The notes: generated by a model not told the origin, from the sequence alone. A DNA stretch of 64,000 bases from Aliivibrio sp. S4MY1 (GCF_028765545.1 NZ_JARACP010000014.1:28498-92497); one strand, 5' to 3'; shown: positions 30,644 through 39,837, numbered from the stretch's first letter. Program-made: numbers and translations.

Positions 30644-30726
30644 ATAGTCACTAGTTAAGTACTCTACCATTGATATCTATAAAGATGGATATAATTATAG
30701 ATGAAGAGGGCTTAACTGGTGACTAT
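30644..30726. repeat. 83-bp inverted-repeat element
   Basis: Arms 30644-30665 and 30705-30726 are inverted copies matching at 19 of 22 positions (ATAGTCAC-AGTTAAG-CTCT). A second inner pair, ATCTATA/TATAGAT, lies inside (about 30675-30702). No open frame. It lies between the rpmA terminator and obgE and could form a long hairpin in RNA. The long terminal inverted repeats resemble a miniature transposable element, but no clear target-site duplication is visible. The rest of the 30488-30782 gap is otherwise unremarkable. Confidence 0.7.
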
Positions 30727-30735
30727 CCATAAATA

Positions 30736-30763
30736 AAAAGCCCCGCCAATTGGCAGGGCTTTA
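30736..30763 (-). terminator. intrinsic terminator of rplU-rpmA
   Basis: On the minus strand AGCCCTGCC (30760-30752) and GGCGGGGCT (30747-30739) form a 9-bp stem with one G-U pair and an AATT loop, followed by a T-rich tract. It suggests obgE is only partly transcribed from the ribosomal promoter. Confidence 0.88.
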
Positions 30764-30782
30764 GAATTAACTTATAAAGTTA

Positions 30783-31040
30783 TTATTCAGCTTCGATAGA
30801 AACGAATTTACGGTTTTTAGGACCTTTAACTTCAAATTTCACTTTACCTTCAGATAGAGCGAAAAGAGTGTGGTCTTTACCGATGCCTACGTTAGTACCA
30901 GCGTGGAATTTAGTACCACGTTGACGTACGATGATGTTACCTGCAAGAACAGATTCGCCACCGAAACGCTTAACACCAAGACGTTTACTTTCTGAATCGC
31001 GGCCGTTACGAGTAGAACCGCCAGCTTTTTTATGTGCCAT
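30783..31040 (-). CDS. rpmA: 50S ribosomal protein L27
   Basis: 85 residues beginning [20 protein letters not shown], the flexible N-terminal tail that reaches the peptidyl-transferase centre; no Firmicute-type cleavable extension. [21 protein letters not shown] is the conserved core. It follows rplU by 17 bp in the same operon. Confidence 0.98.
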   Translation of the reverse strand: MAHKKAGGSTRNGRDSESKRLGVKRFGGESVLAGNIIVRQRGTKFHAGTNVGIGKDHTLFALSEGKVKFEVKGPKNRKFVSIEAE

Positions 31041-31057
31041 TTGTTATTCTCCTTAAA

Positions 31058-31369
31058 TTAAGCGCTGATGCCAGTGATTCTGACTTCAGTGAACCATTGA
31101 CGATGGCCCTGCTGCTTACGAGAATGCTTACGACGACGGAACTTAACGATTTTAATTTTATCGCCACGACCGTGCTGAACTACTTCCGCAGTTACTTTAC
31201 CGCCAGCTACTAGAGGTGCACCAACAGTGATTTCTTCACCATTAGCAATCATAAGAACGTTGTCGAAATCAACTGTTGCGCCAGTCTCAACGTCTAATTT
31301 TTCCAAGCGAAGAGTTTGACCTTCACTTACACGGTGTTGTTTACCACCAGATTGGAAAACAGCGTACAT
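31058..31369 (-). CDS. rplU: 50S ribosomal protein L21
   Basis: 103 residues beginning [14 protein letters not shown], with the [21 protein letters not shown] basic segment that binds 23S rRNA. First gene of rplU-rpmA, under the strong promoter at 31457-31485; divergent from ispB. Confidence 0.98.
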   Translation of the reverse strand: MYAVFQSGGKQHRVSEGQTLRLEKLDVETGATVDFDNVLMIANGEEITVGAPLVAGGKVTAEVVQHGRGDKIKIVKFRRRKHSRKQQGHRQWFTEVRITGISA

Positions 31370-31456
31370 ATTTTACTCCGCTACTTTCGCACTACCATTT
31401 ATTTTGTTTACTCAACAATTTTGGTGTGCGTTAAACTTGTCATCAATAGGGCGTGG

Positions 31457-31485
31457 ATTCTACGCGAATGATTTCAATCTGACAA
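31457..31485 (-). promoter_or_regulatory. rplU-rpmA promoter
   Basis: On the minus strand TTGTCA (31485-31480), a 17-bp spacer and TAGAAT (31462-31457) are both 5 of 6 matches. A GC-rich discriminator (CCACGCCC) follows, as expected for a promoter under growth-rate and ppGpp control. Transcription should start about 80 bases before the rplU ATG. Confidence 0.75.
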
Positions 31486-31645
31486 CCCAAAAATGAAGAA
31501 AAATGATGAAAAGATCGCCGACGTGCTCATTAAGCTATAAGGAGATAATTTTCGACTGTATTGCTAACCCCATTTTAGTGTATTATTTAGTTAATCACTT
31601 ATTATAATGAAGCCTGATTTAGGCCCTAACCTTGCTGGAAGAATA

Positions 31646-32617
31646 ATGGATTTTAAAGCTATTCAAGCCCTAACGGCTGATGACATGGCAATCGTTAATG
31701 AGACCATCTTAGCTCAACTCAACTCAGATGTTGCGTTAATCAACCAACTTGGTTTTTACATTGTTAGTGGCGGTGGAAAACGCCTACGCCCAGTTCTTGC
31801 CATTTTATCAGCTAAAGCACTTGGATATGAAGGCAAAGACCACACAATGGCAGCCGCTTTTATTGAATTTATTCATACCGCTACCCTCTTACATGATGAT
31901 GTTGTTGATGAATCAGACATGCGCCGCGGTAAAGCAACGGCAAATGCCGAGTTTGGAAATGCAGCAAGTGTATTGGTTGGTGATTTCATCTATACCCGCT
32001 CTTTCCAAATGATGACAAGCTTAGGATCTATAAAGATCCTTAGCCTAATGAGTGAAGCTGTAAATGTGATCGCTGAAGGCGAAGTACTTCAATTAATGAA
32101 CTGTAACGATCCTAATACGACTGAAGAAAGTTATATGCAGGTGATCTATTCTAAGACAGCTCGCCTATTTGAAGCAGCAACGCAGATCGGTGCGATCCTA
32201 AATGATGCGCCACAAGAGATCGAAACCGCACTTCAAAACTACGGCAAATATCTAGGGACTGCTTTTCAGTTAATTGATGATGTCATGGATTACACCTCTG
32301 ATGGTGAAGACATGGGTAAAAACGTCGGTGATGATCTTGCAGAAGGAAAACCTACGTTACCATTACTACATGCAATGAAATATGGTAATGAAGAACAAGC
32401 AGCAATGATCTGTGAAGCTATAGAAAAAGGAAATGGACTAGATAAACTAGAACCTATCCTAGCTTGTATGAAAGAAGTCGGTTCATTAGAGTACACAAAA
32501 CAAAAAGCAGATGAAGAAGCAGATAAAGCGATTGCTGAATTAGCCATTCTTCCTGAATCAGATTACAAAGAAGCACTAAAAGCATTAGCGCACCTAGCCG
32601 TTAAACGCAGTAAATAA
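31646..32617 (+). CDS. ispB: Octaprenyl diphosphate synthase
   Basis: Makes the C40 side chain of ubiquinone and menaquinone by repeated addition of isopentenyl diphosphate. From MDFKAIQALTADDM it has 323 residues, the same length as E. coli IspB. It has GGGKRLRPVL (about 41-50), the first Asp-rich motif LLHDDVVDESDMRRG, and the second LIDDVMDYTSDGEDMGKN. The longer open frame begins at 31607, but GGAAG lies six bases before ATG 31646. Divergent from rplU. Confidence 0.96.
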   Translation: MDFKAIQALTADDMAIVNETILAQLNSDVALINQLGFYIVSGGGKRLRPVLAILSAKALGYEGKDHTMAAAFIEFIHTATLLHDDVVDESDMRRGKATANAEFGNAASVLVGDFIYTRSFQMMTSLGSIKILSLMSEAVNVIAEGEVLQLMNCNDPNTTEESYMQVIYSKTARLFEAATQIGAILNDAPQEIETALQNYGKYLGTAFQLIDDVMDYTSDGEDMGKNVGDDLAEGKPTLPLLHAMKYGNEEQAAMICEAIEKGNGLDKLEPILACMKEVGSLEYTKQKADEEADKAIAELAILPESDYKEALKALAHLAVKRSK

Positions 32618-32643
32618 TCCACAGTTTTTCTTTCAAACATAAT

Positions 32644-32679
32644 AAAGGGGCAGATAGTTAAACTATCTGCCCCTTTTTC
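32644..32679. terminator. bidirectional terminator between ispB and mdh
   Basis: AAAGGGGCAGATAGTT (32644-32659) is mirrored by AACTATCTGCCCCTTT (32661-32676), a 14-16 bp stem flanked by an A-run and a T-run. It serves the convergent ispB (+) and mdh (-) genes. Confidence 0.93.
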
Positions 32680-32703
32680 TTTCAATTAATGTCTAATTAT
32701 CGC

Positions 32704-33639
32704 TTATTGAACAAACTCTTCGCCAATTTTGATGTCGCCTCTTAGCGTATCTAGCATACTTTCTAACGCTTCTTGTTCAAATGCGCTTAGCTCACCATAA
32801 GATTGAATTTCTTCAACCCCATTTTTACCAAGTAGAATTGGTTGTGCGAAGAAACGAGCATGTTCACCATTACCTTCAACATAAGCACATTCAACAACAC
32901 CAGCTTCACCACTTAATGCTTTTACTAGTGACAAACCAAAACGACATGCCGCTTGGCCCATAGATAATGTTGCAGAACCACCACCCGCTTTAGCTTCAAC
33001 AACTTCAGTTCCTGCATTTTGAATACGCGGGGTTAACGCTGCAACTTCTTCAGCAGTAAACTCAACACCTTCAACTTGAGAAAGAAGAGGCAAGATAGTA
33101 ACACCAGAGTGACCACCAATTACTGGAACACGGATCTCGCCTGGATCTTTGTCTTTTAATTCTGCAACGAACGTTTCTGAACGGATCACATCAAGTGTTG
33201 TTACACCGAATAATTTATTTTTATTATATACGCCTGCTTTTTTTAGTACTTCAGCAGCAATCGCAACTGTTGTATTAACAGGGTTTGTAATAATACCAAT
33301 ACATGCTTTTGGACAAGTAACTGCAATTTTTTCAGTTAATGACTTCACAATACCTGCATTGATATTAAATAGATCTGAACGATCCATTCCAGGCTTACGA
33401 GCAACACCTGCAGAAATTAAAACAACATCAGCTCCCTCAAGCGCAGGAGTTGGATCTTCACCACAATAACCTTTAATAGATACAGGGGTTGGGATATGAC
33501 TTAGATCTGCAGCAACACCTGGTGTTACAGGTGCTATATCATAAAGAGCAAGATCTGAACCCGCTGGTAGGCGGTTCTTAAGAAGTAGTGCTAACGCTTG
33601 TCCGATGCCTCCTGCGGCGCCAATAACAGCAACTTTCAT
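32704..33639 (-). CDS. mdh: Malate dehydrogenase (NAD)
   Basis: TCA-cycle oxidation of malate to oxaloacetate. 311 residues: NAD-binding [37 protein letters not shown] with substrate-binding Arg residues, [11 protein letters not shown], the catalytic [10 protein letters not shown] (His about 177) and a C-terminal [17 protein letters not shown]. Divergent from argR as in other enteric and Vibrio genomes. Confidence 0.98.
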   Translation of the reverse strand: MKVAVIGAAGGIGQALALLLKNRLPAGSDLALYDIAPVTPGVAADLSHIPTPVSIKGYCGEDPTPALEGADVVLISAGVARKPGMDRSDLFNINAGIVKSLTEKIAVTCPKACIGIITNPVNTTVAIAAEVLKKAGVYNKNKLFGVTTLDVIRSETFVAELKDKDPGEIRVPVIGGHSGVTILPLLSQVEGVEFTAEEVAALTPRIQNAGTEVVEAKAGGGSATLSMGQAACRFGLSLVKALSGEAGVVECAYVEGNGEHARFFAQPILLGKNGVEEIQSYGELSAFEQEALESMLDTLRGDIKIGEEFVQ

Positions 33640-33953
33640 GTTCGTTCTCCTTGAGTGGTAGAGGTATATTTTTATTATGAATTTACTTTCAAACTAAAAA
33701 CGACGTTATAGTAAGCTCAAATGAAATTCAATCCTATTCGCTTCGCTTTGCGACCTTACGCAATGACATACCATTCGTGCTACAAATTCATCACTATTTT
33801 ACTCCTGCCTCACAACCATTCTTTCAAATTCACCAACAGAATAAGGGTCTATTGATAAAAAGTAGCTAATCACAGAAATACGATTTTGATTTGGTTATAG
33901 ATAAATAATTATGCGAGAATAGTAGGAATTATTGCAAAAAGAATCAAAACAGT
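33640..33953. other. mdh-argR intergenic region
   Basis: 314 bp carrying the promoters of two divergent genes. I see no open frame. Nearest mdh is an AT-rich stretch; in the middle a small inverted repeat TTGCG/CGCAA (about 33752-33767); near argR a possible ARG box (listed separately). No convincing -35/-10 pair could be fixed by eye. Confidence 0.5.
33902..33915 (+). promoter_or_regulatory. possible ARG box upstream of argR
   Basis: TAAATAATTATGCG matches 11 of 14 positions of the ArgR half-site palindrome TGAATwwwwATTCA. It lies 38 bp before the argR start, consistent with autoregulation. A weaker candidate (GGAATTATTGCA) follows about 23 bp later. ARG boxes normally act in pairs. Confidence 0.35.
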
Positions 33954-34424
33954 ATGCGAAATAATGAAAAGCAAGAACGATTAGTTAAAGAATTTAAATC
34001 TATTCTTAAAGCGGAACGATTTGGTTCGCAAGGTGAGATTGTCGATGCACTTCGTATTGCAGGTTTCGATAATATTAATCAATCCAAAGTATCACGAATG
34101 CTAACCAAATTTGGTGCAGTTCGTACTCGTAATGCCAAAATGGAAATGGTGTATTGCCTACCAATTGAACTTGGCGTGCCTACGGTTTCAAGCTCTCTTC
34201 GTGAACTTGTAATGGATATTGATTATAACAGTGCGCTTGTTGTTATTCACACAGGTCCAGGAGCTGCTCAACTTATTGCTCGCTTGTTAGACTCTTTAGG
34301 GAAAGCGGAAGGCATTTTAGGTGTTGTTGCTGGCGATGATACTATTTTTATCACCCCAACAAGAACGATTGATGTGACTGAATTATTTGATTCAGTGTGC
34401 GACTTATTTGAATACTCAGTTTAA
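33954..34424 (+). CDS. argR: Arginine repressor ArgR
   Basis: Hexameric arginine-responsive regulator of arginine synthesis and catabolism, also an accessory factor in plasmid dimer resolution. 156 residues: N-terminal winged helix ([22 protein letters not shown]... [19 protein letters not shown]) and C-terminal oligomerisation/arginine domain with [16 protein letters not shown] and [11 protein letters not shown]. Divergent from mdh; followed by a weak hairpin. Confidence 0.97.
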   Translation: MRNNEKQERLVKEFKSILKAERFGSQGEIVDALRIAGFDNINQSKVSRMLTKFGAVRTRNAKMEMVYCLPIELGVPTVSSSLRELVMDIDYNSALVVIHTGPGAAQLIARLLDSLGKAEGILGVVAGDDTIFITPTRTIDVTELFDSVCDLFEYSV

Positions 34425-34449
34425 ACTTAACTAAATACCTCTCAACATC

Positions 34450-34479
34450 AGAGCATTTTATGAATTAATAAAGTGCTCT
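34450..34479 (+). terminator. probable argR terminator
   Basis: AGAGCATTTTAT (34450-34461) pairs with ATAAAGTGCTCT (34468-34479) with one wobble pair and a 6-base loop. The following tract (TATTCATC) is poor in T, so termination may be partial. Confidence 0.55.
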
Positions 34480-34768
34480 TATTCATCATTCTACCGACTC
34501 CCCATAGTTCAAAATGTTATTAAACTGATGCTGATAAGCCAATAATAGCTATTATTAACCCTGTCATTAGTTAGTTATTTCACACTTTTGATAGTTTTTA
34601 TTTAACATCATTTTAAAAGTAACTCATTAATTTGCTATCATTTACTTGCCATTTCCGTAACAGGAAACGAAAACACTTAATTAAAAGTGAATAAATACTG
34701 ATTTTTTATTTAATCTTGTCATTACAAGGTATGCAATTAAAAATCATACAATAAAGGAAGGGAATAAC
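34480..34768. other. AT-rich region upstream of the TRAP operon
   Basis: About 290 bp without an open frame; must hold the promoter of the TAXI binding-protein gene. A GTAACAGGAAACG stretch (34657 on) and several TTAAT-rich patches are visible, but no promoter or operator can be named with confidence. Confidence 0.4.
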
Positions 34769-35743
34769 ATGGCACTAAGTAAAGCGATTAAAACCACAGC
34801 TGTTGCTGCTGCAATGGTTGTAGCTGGTATGGGTACAGCAAGCGCTCAAGAATTTATCACAATAGGTACAGGTTCAGTGACTGGGGTTTACTACCCAACT
34901 GGCGGTGCTATTTGTAAATTAGTGAATAAAGATCGTAAAGAACACAATGTTCGCTGCTCTGTTGAATCAACTGGCGGGTCAATCTATAACGTAAATACCA
35001 TTCGCTCTGGTGAACTGGATTTTGGTATCGTTCAATCAGATTGGCAGTTCCATGGTTACAACGGCACAAGCAAATTTGAAGCTCAAGGCCCTTACAAGAA
35101 ACTGCGTGCAATGTTCTCTCTTCATACAGAACCTTTTAATATTATCGCTCGTACCGATTCAGGCATTAACAATGTTGCAGACCTTGAAGGCAAACGCGTA
35201 AACATTGGTAACCCTGGCTCTGGTGACCGCGCAACCATGGGCGTTGTAATGGATGCGATGGGTTGGACTAACGATAGCTTTAAGCTCGCTTCTGAACTAA
35301 AAGGGTCTGAGCGTTCACAAGCACTTTGTGATAACAAAATTGATGCCTTCATCTACATGGTTGGACACCCAAATGGTTCAATCAAAGAAGCAACCACTTC
35401 TTGTGATGCAAAACTAGTGTCAGCAACCGGTCCTAAAATCGATAAAATCGTTGCAGACAACCCTTACTATGCATATAGCACAGTACCTGCAGGTATGTAC
35501 CGCGGTACTGAAGGTGATGTAAACAGCTTTGGTGTTGCAGCAACTATGGTAACAACTTCTGATGTTTCTGATGAAGTGGCTTACAGCGTAGCAAAAGCGG
35601 TATTTGAAAACTTTAATACCTTTAAGCGTTTGCACCCGGCATTTGCAACATTGAAAAAAGAAGACATGGTTAAGTCAGGTCTTTCTATCCCACTTCACCC
35701 AGGTGCTGTGAAATACTACAAAGAAGTTGGTCTACTAAAATAG
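34769..35743 (+). CDS. TAXI-family TRAP transporter substrate-binding protein
   Basis: Periplasmic receptor of a TRAP transporter. 324 residues: signal peptide (about 1-26, cut after ASA before QEFITIG), then the TAXI-family opening ITIGTGSVTGVYYPTGGAICKLVN, CSVESTGGSIYNVNTIRSGELDFGIVQSD and, further on, GKRVNIGNPGSGDRATMGVVMDAMGW. AAGGAAGGG gives a strong ribosome-binding site. The permease gene lies 231 bp downstream, so the receptor can be expressed in excess. Characterised TAXI systems import dicarboxylates or glutamate-like acids; the ligand here is unknown. Confidence 0.93.
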   Translation: MALSKAIKTTAVAAAMVVAGMGTASAQEFITIGTGSVTGVYYPTGGAICKLVNKDRKEHNVRCSVESTGGSIYNVNTIRSGELDFGIVQSDWQFHGYNGTSKFEAQGPYKKLRAMFSLHTEPFNIIARTDSGINNVADLEGKRVNIGNPGSGDRATMGVVMDAMGWTNDSFKLASELKGSERSQALCDNKIDAFIYMVGHPNGSIKEATTSCDAKLVSATGPKIDKIVADNPYYAYSTVPAGMYRGTEGDVNSFGVAATMVTTSDVSDEVAYSVAKAVFENFNTFKRLHPAFATLKKEDMVKSGLSIPLHPGAVKYYKEVGLLK

Positions 35744-35974
35744 CCTTTCTTCAACACTGCGCTACTCTTTACAGGTAGCGTAACTATCAACCAAAGAGGC
35801 CATGTGGTCTCTTTGGTTCTTCGCAATATCCCTGATCTTTCCATACAACGGATAACTACCAATAATAAAACGGATTTGAAGATCAGCTCTTTCTAGCCTA
35901 CACATTGGCTTATATTCAGTAATCTAATGCTTAATAATTGAGTGTTAAATTCGAGCATCACTAAGGAAAAGTAC

Positions 35975-38554
35975 ATGACGCAGTCGTCAAATACGTCACA
36001 AGATGTGCAAGAAATGGTGGCCCAATCGGACACTGGTGCACGTTCACCACAAGGATTATCTGGCCGTATTTTATGGTTTGTTCCATTATGTTGGTCTCTG
36101 TTCCAACTTTGGTATGCTTCCCCTTTACCGTTCATTTTTGATTTCGGCATACTCAATGATACAGAGGCTCGCTCAATACATTTAGCTTTCGCTATTTTTT
36201 TAGCTTTTACCGCTTATCCTGCTCTTAAAAACTCACCAAGAGATCGTATTCCTGCGATAGATTGGGCTCTTGCCTTTGCTGGCAGTTTCTCAGCTGCTTA
36301 TATTTATATCTTCTATACTCAATTAGCTGAGCGTTCTGGCGCACCAACGCCCCCCGATATTATTGCCTCTGTTGTTGGTATGATACTGTTGCTTGAAGCA
36401 ACTCGACGTGCTTTAGGCCCCCCACTAATGGTGGTTGCAGCCGTATTCTTACTTTACACCTTTGCCGGCCCTCATATGCCAGATGTAATTGCACATAAAG
36501 GGGCAAGTTTAAACAAAGCAATGTCACATCTATGGTTAACAACTGAAGGTGTTTTTGGCGTTGCACTAGGTGTATCAACCTCTTTTGTTTTCTTATTTGT
36601 TTTATTTGGTGCCATGCTAGAAAAAGCTGGTGCTGGAGCTTACTTTATTAAAGTCGCTTTCTCTCTACTTGGTCATATGAAAGGCGGCCCTGCAAAAGCG
36701 GCGGTCGTGGCTTCAGGCTTATCAGGTTTAGTTTCTGGTTCATCAATTGCTAACGTAGTAACCACTGGTACGTTTACTATTCCATTAATGAAACGTGTGG
36801 GTTTTCCTGGAACAAAAGCGGGCGCAGTTGAAGTTGCAGCCTCAACTAACGGTCAACTTACTCCACCTATCATGGGAGCGGCGGCGTTCTTAATGGTGGA
36901 ATACGTCGGTATCTCTTATGTAGAAGTGATTAAAGCCGCATTACTCCCTGCTTTAATTTCTTATATTGCGCTACTTTACATCGTTCATCTTGAAGCTTGT
37001 AAAGCAGGTATGACAGGCCTTCCACGTCGCCATACGCCAACCTTAGTCCATAGCCTGCTTTCCTTTACTGGTACTATTCTAGGGCTTTGTGTCATTAGTG
37101 CAGCGGTTTACTATGGTATTGGTTGGACAAAAGATGTCTTCGGTGATGCTGCAACACCGATTGTAACGATCGCATTACTGCTCTCTTATGTGGGCTTGGT
37201 TAGCATATCTGCAAAATACCAAGAGCACGCAATGATGGCGATTGATGAAGAGTTAACTGAAGTTCCTGACCCTGGTCCAACGATCAAATCAGGCCTACAC
37301 TTCTTATTGCCTATCGTTGTATTAGTATGGTGTCTAACTGTAGAGCGCTTCTCTCCTGGTTTGTCTGCATTTTGGGCTTCCGTATTTATGATCTTTATCC
37401 TACTGACTCAACGCCCTTTAATTGCTTTCTTTTCAAAGCAAGGCAATCTCGTTGAACAAGTGAAACAGGGAGTTGATGATTTACTAGAAAGCCTAGTCTC
37501 TGGTGCTCGAAATATGATCGGCATCGGTGTAGCTACTGCTGCTGCAGGTACGGTTGTAGGTGTTGTAACCTTAACGGGTATTGGCCTAGTCATGACTGAC
37601 TTTGTTGAGTTTATCTCTGGTGGTAGCATCATTCTTATGCTGTTATTTACCGCAGTGATCAGCTTGATTTTAGGAATGGGGTTACCAACGACGGCAAACT
37701 ACATTGTAGTATCAACGCTGATGGCGCCAGTTATTGTGACTCTAGGCGCTGCACACGGTCTGATCATCCCATTAATCGCTGTTCACTTATTTGTATTCTA
37801 CTTTGGTATTCTTGCTGATGATACGCCACCTGTAGGTCTTGCGGCTTTCGCAGCTGCTGCGATTGCAAAATCTGACCCTATTCGTACTGGTATTCAAGGA
37901 TTCACTTACGATATTCGTACCGCTATTTTACCTTTCATGTTTGTTTTCAATACTCAGCTTTTGTTGATGGGCATTGATTCTTGGTGGCATTTAGCACTTA
38001 CCATCATGTCTTCAGTGATTGCAATGTTAACCTTCTCAGCCGCAACACAAGGCTGGTGGTTCACCAAAACGAAATGGTGGGAAGTCGTCTTACTTTTACT
38101 AATCACATTCTCACTGTTCCGTCCTGGCTATTGGTGGGATCAAATCTATCCAGCTAAAGATTATCATCAGGGTATTGAGATCGCTCAAATTGCTGAGGGG
38201 TTAAATGTGGGACAATCACTGACATTAGAAGTAACAGGACAAAACCTCGAAGGTGATGTCATCAGCAAAACAGTTCGCTTACCTTTTGATGATCGAGCGG
38301 TTACTGGTGATGATCGCGTGAGCTCTATGGGTCTAATGTTATCTGAAGTGGATAATAAAATGATTGTAGATATGGTTGAATTTGGCAGTCCAGCCGAAGC
38401 TTCTGGAATTGATTTTGACTGGGAAATAAAGAATGTAGTGCTTGATGCTGACCGTCCTCTAAAAGAGTGGGTATTTGTACCAACATTACTTCTGCTGTTT
38501 GCACTAGGCTTTAATCAGCGTCGCCGAGCAAAAAAGGAAAACTTAGCGGCATAA
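35975..38554 (+). CDS. TRAP transporter permease, fused 4TM/12TM subunits
   Basis: 859 residues from MTQSSNTSQDVQEM. Small-subunit-like helices (about 30-150) are followed by the large DctM-like domain, with KGGPAKAAVVASGLSGLVSGSSIANVVTTGTF and GQLTPPIMGAAAFLMVEY in the first half and ILGMGLPTTANYIVVSTLMAPV in the second. After the last core helices is an approximately 110-residue soluble tail (725-833; DUF3394-like) with GSPAEASGID at 804-813, similar to the carboxylate-loop region of PDZ folds, then one more TM helix and a basic end. The frame opens 11 codons earlier with GTG, but AAGGA lies 8 bases before ATG 35975. Couples Na+ entry to uptake of the ligand brought by the TAXI receptor. 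Confidence 0.93.
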   Translation: MTQSSNTSQDVQEMVAQSDTGARSPQGLSGRILWFVPLCWSLFQLWYASPLPFIFDFGILNDTEARSIHLAFAIFLAFTAYPALKNSPRDRIPAIDWALAFAGSFSAAYIYIFYTQLAERSGAPTPPDIIASVVGMILLLEATRRALGPPLMVVAAVFLLYTFAGPHMPDVIAHKGASLNKAMSHLWLTTEGVFGVALGVSTSFVFLFVLFGAMLEKAGAGAYFIKVAFSLLGHMKGGPAKAAVVASGLSGLVSGSSIANVVTTGTFTIPLMKRVGFPGTKAGAVEVAASTNGQLTPPIMGAAAFLMVEYVGISYVEVIKAALLPALISYIALLYIVHLEACKAGMTGLPRRHTPTLVHSLLSFTGTILGLCVISAAVYYGIGWTKDVFGDAATPIVTIALLLSYVGLVSISAKYQEHAMMAIDEELTEVPDPGPTIKSGLHFLLPIVVLVWCLTVERFSPGLSAFWASVFMIFILLTQRPLIAFFSKQGNLVEQVKQGVDDLLESLVSGARNMIGIGVATAAAGTVVGVVTLTGIGLVMTDFVEFISGGSIILMLLFTAVISLILGMGLPTTANYIVVSTLMAPVIVTLGAAHGLIIPLIAVHLFVFYFGILADDTPPVGLAAFAAAAIAKSDPIRTGIQGFTYDIRTAILPFMFVFNTQLLLMGIDSWWHLALTIMSSVIAMLTFSAATQGWWFTKTKWWEVVLLLLITFSLFRPGYWWDQIYPAKDYHQGIEIAQIAEGLNVGQSLTLEVTGQNLEGDVISKTVRLPFDDRAVTGDDRVSSMGLMLSEVDNKMIVDMVEFGSPAEASGIDFDWEIKNVVLDADRPLKEWVFVPTLLLLFALGFNQRRRAKKENLAA

Positions 38555-38571
38555 ATTAATGAATGGAATCT

Positions 38572-38590
38572 AGGGGAGTCACTCTCCCCT
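38572..38590 (+). other. stem-loop between TRAP permease and uspA
   Basis: AGGGGAG (38572-38578) pairs with CTCCCCT (38584-38590) around a 5-base loop, ending 17 bases before the uspA ATG. The only bases following are TATTAGG, so full termination is unlikely. It may reduce read-through or control uspA translation. Confidence 0.6.
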
Positions 38591-38607
38591 TATTAGGTAA
38601 TAAAATC

Positions 38608-39045
38608 ATGTATAAGCAAATATTGGTTCCAGTAGATTTAAATGAAAAAGGCTTTGCTGATAAAGCGGTTGAGTTAGCAGTTTGGCATGCAAAACAATCT
38701 AATGCTGAGCTGCATTTATTAAATGTATTACCGGGCATTCATATGTCGATGGTCTCGACCTACTTCCCTAAAGATGCCGCGAAAAAAATGAAAGAAGATG
38801 TCTCCGCTCAATTAAACGAATTTGCAGCAAAATTTGTTGATGAAGAGGTGGTATATAAAGTTCACGTATCTGAAGGAAAGCCTTATGTCACAATCTTAGA
38901 TTATGCTGAACGTTTAGGCGCTGACTTAATCGTTATGCCAAGCCATAAGCGCTCAAAAATCGATAAAGTGATGTTAGGTTCAGTAGCAAGTAAGGTCGTT
39001 GATAACTCAACAATTAATGTGATGGTTGTAAAGCCTCAAGGCTAA
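38608..39045 (+). CDS. Universal stress protein (UspA family) linked to a TRAP transporter
   Basis: 145 residues from MYKQILVPVDLNEKGFADKA. An ATP-binding type Usp: VDL Asp near residue 10 and the C-terminal GSVASKVVDNSTINVMVVK, a form of G-2x-G-9x-G(S/T). UspA-like genes often accompany TRAP operons; in Halomonas TeaD modulates the ectoine TRAP system TeaABC. A regulatory role here is by analogy. The frame runs 15 codons further up through a GC-rich hairpin, but MYKQILVPVD is the family start. Confidence 0.88.
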   Translation: MYKQILVPVDLNEKGFADKAVELAVWHAKQSNAELHLLNVLPGIHMSMVSTYFPKDAAKKMKEDVSAQLNEFAAKFVDEEVVYKVHVSEGKPYVTILDYAERLGADLIVMPSHKRSKIDKVMLGSVASKVVDNSTINVMVVKPQG

Positions 39046-39058
39046 ACATTCTGAGGAA

Positions 39059-39091
39059 ATTCAGTTCGAGACGCAAAATCTCGAACTGAAT
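39059..39091. terminator. hairpin between convergent uspA and rluA
   Basis: ATTCAGTTCGAGA (39059-39071) pairs perfectly with TCTCGAACTGAAT (39079-39091) around a 7-base loop. Flanking T-runs are weak, but the 13-bp stem in a 54-bp convergent gap suggests termination in both directions. Confidence 0.65.
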
Positions 39092-39099
39092 ATATCTAA

Positions 39100-39837
39100 T
39101 TAAGATGATTTCAGTGTTTTATAATCTGGTAGTTTTCTTGTTGGATCATAAATAGAAAACATCATCTCTTGAGCTTCGGGATGAAAATCACAAGGAACAA
39201 AAATAGAACGAACCCAATCCGATTTGGGATGGTAAAAGCTCAATTCAGCCGCGTGCAACTCCAAACGAGAAGAGAAATTTTTCGCTTCCTCATTCGCATA
39301 AAATTCATCCCCTACTATTGGATGCCCAATAGATAACATGTGTACTCGTAATTGATGCGAACGTCCAGTGATTGGTAGCAACCGAACAATCGTCGTTTTC
39401 TCTTCACGCCTCACCACTTGATAGCGAGTTTGAGAAGGCTTGCCATGCTCAAAACAGACTTTCTGTTTCGGTCTTTTTTCCCAATCACAAATTAAAGGTA
39501 GGTCAATTTCACCTTCATCTTGCTCAATATGCCCCCATACTCGCGCATAATAAATTTTGTGCGTTAGGCGGTATTGAAACTGTTTTTTTAAATGACGTTC
39601 GCTGTATTTATTCATTGCAAACAACATTAACCCTGACGTAGACATATCTAAACGATGTACAACTTGAATATCAGGGAATTCAACCTTTAAACGGCTCCAC
39701 ATACTATCGTAGTGCTCAGGAGCTCGGCCAGGTACAGATAATAAACCAGATGGCTTGTTTACCACTAAAATAGATTCATCTTGATAAACAATATCTATCC
39801 ATGGATCTTGTGGTGGTAAATATTCTAGCATTGCCAT
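39100..39837 (-). CDS. rluA: 23S rRNA/tRNA pseudouridine synthase RluA
   Basis: Makes pseudouridine 746 in 23S rRNA and 32 in several tRNAs. From MAMLEYLPPQDPW it has 245 residues. VVNKPSGLLSVPGR, the catalytic motif VVHRLDMSTSGLML (Asp of HRLD), DLPLICDWEKRPKQKVC (typical of RluA) and PITGRSHQLRVHMLSIGHPIVGD are all present. No S4 domain, as expected for RluA. The frame extends 18 codons up to an ATG at 39891, 8 bp after rapA. The inner start fits E. coli RluA and has a GAG-type ribosome site. Probably co-transcribed with rapA. Confidence 0.92.
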   Translation of the reverse strand: MAMLEYLPPQDPWIDIVYQDESILVVNKPSGLLSVPGRAPEHYDSMWSRLKVEFPDIQVVHRLDMSTSGLMLFAMNKYSERHLKKQFQYRLTHKIYYARVWGHIEQDEGEIDLPLICDWEKRPKQKVCFEHGKPSQTRYQVVRREEKTTIVRLLPITGRSHQLRVHMLSIGHPIVGDEFYANEEAKNFSSRLELHAAELSFYHPKSDWVRSIFVPCDFHPEAQEMMFSIYDPTRKLPDYKTLKSS

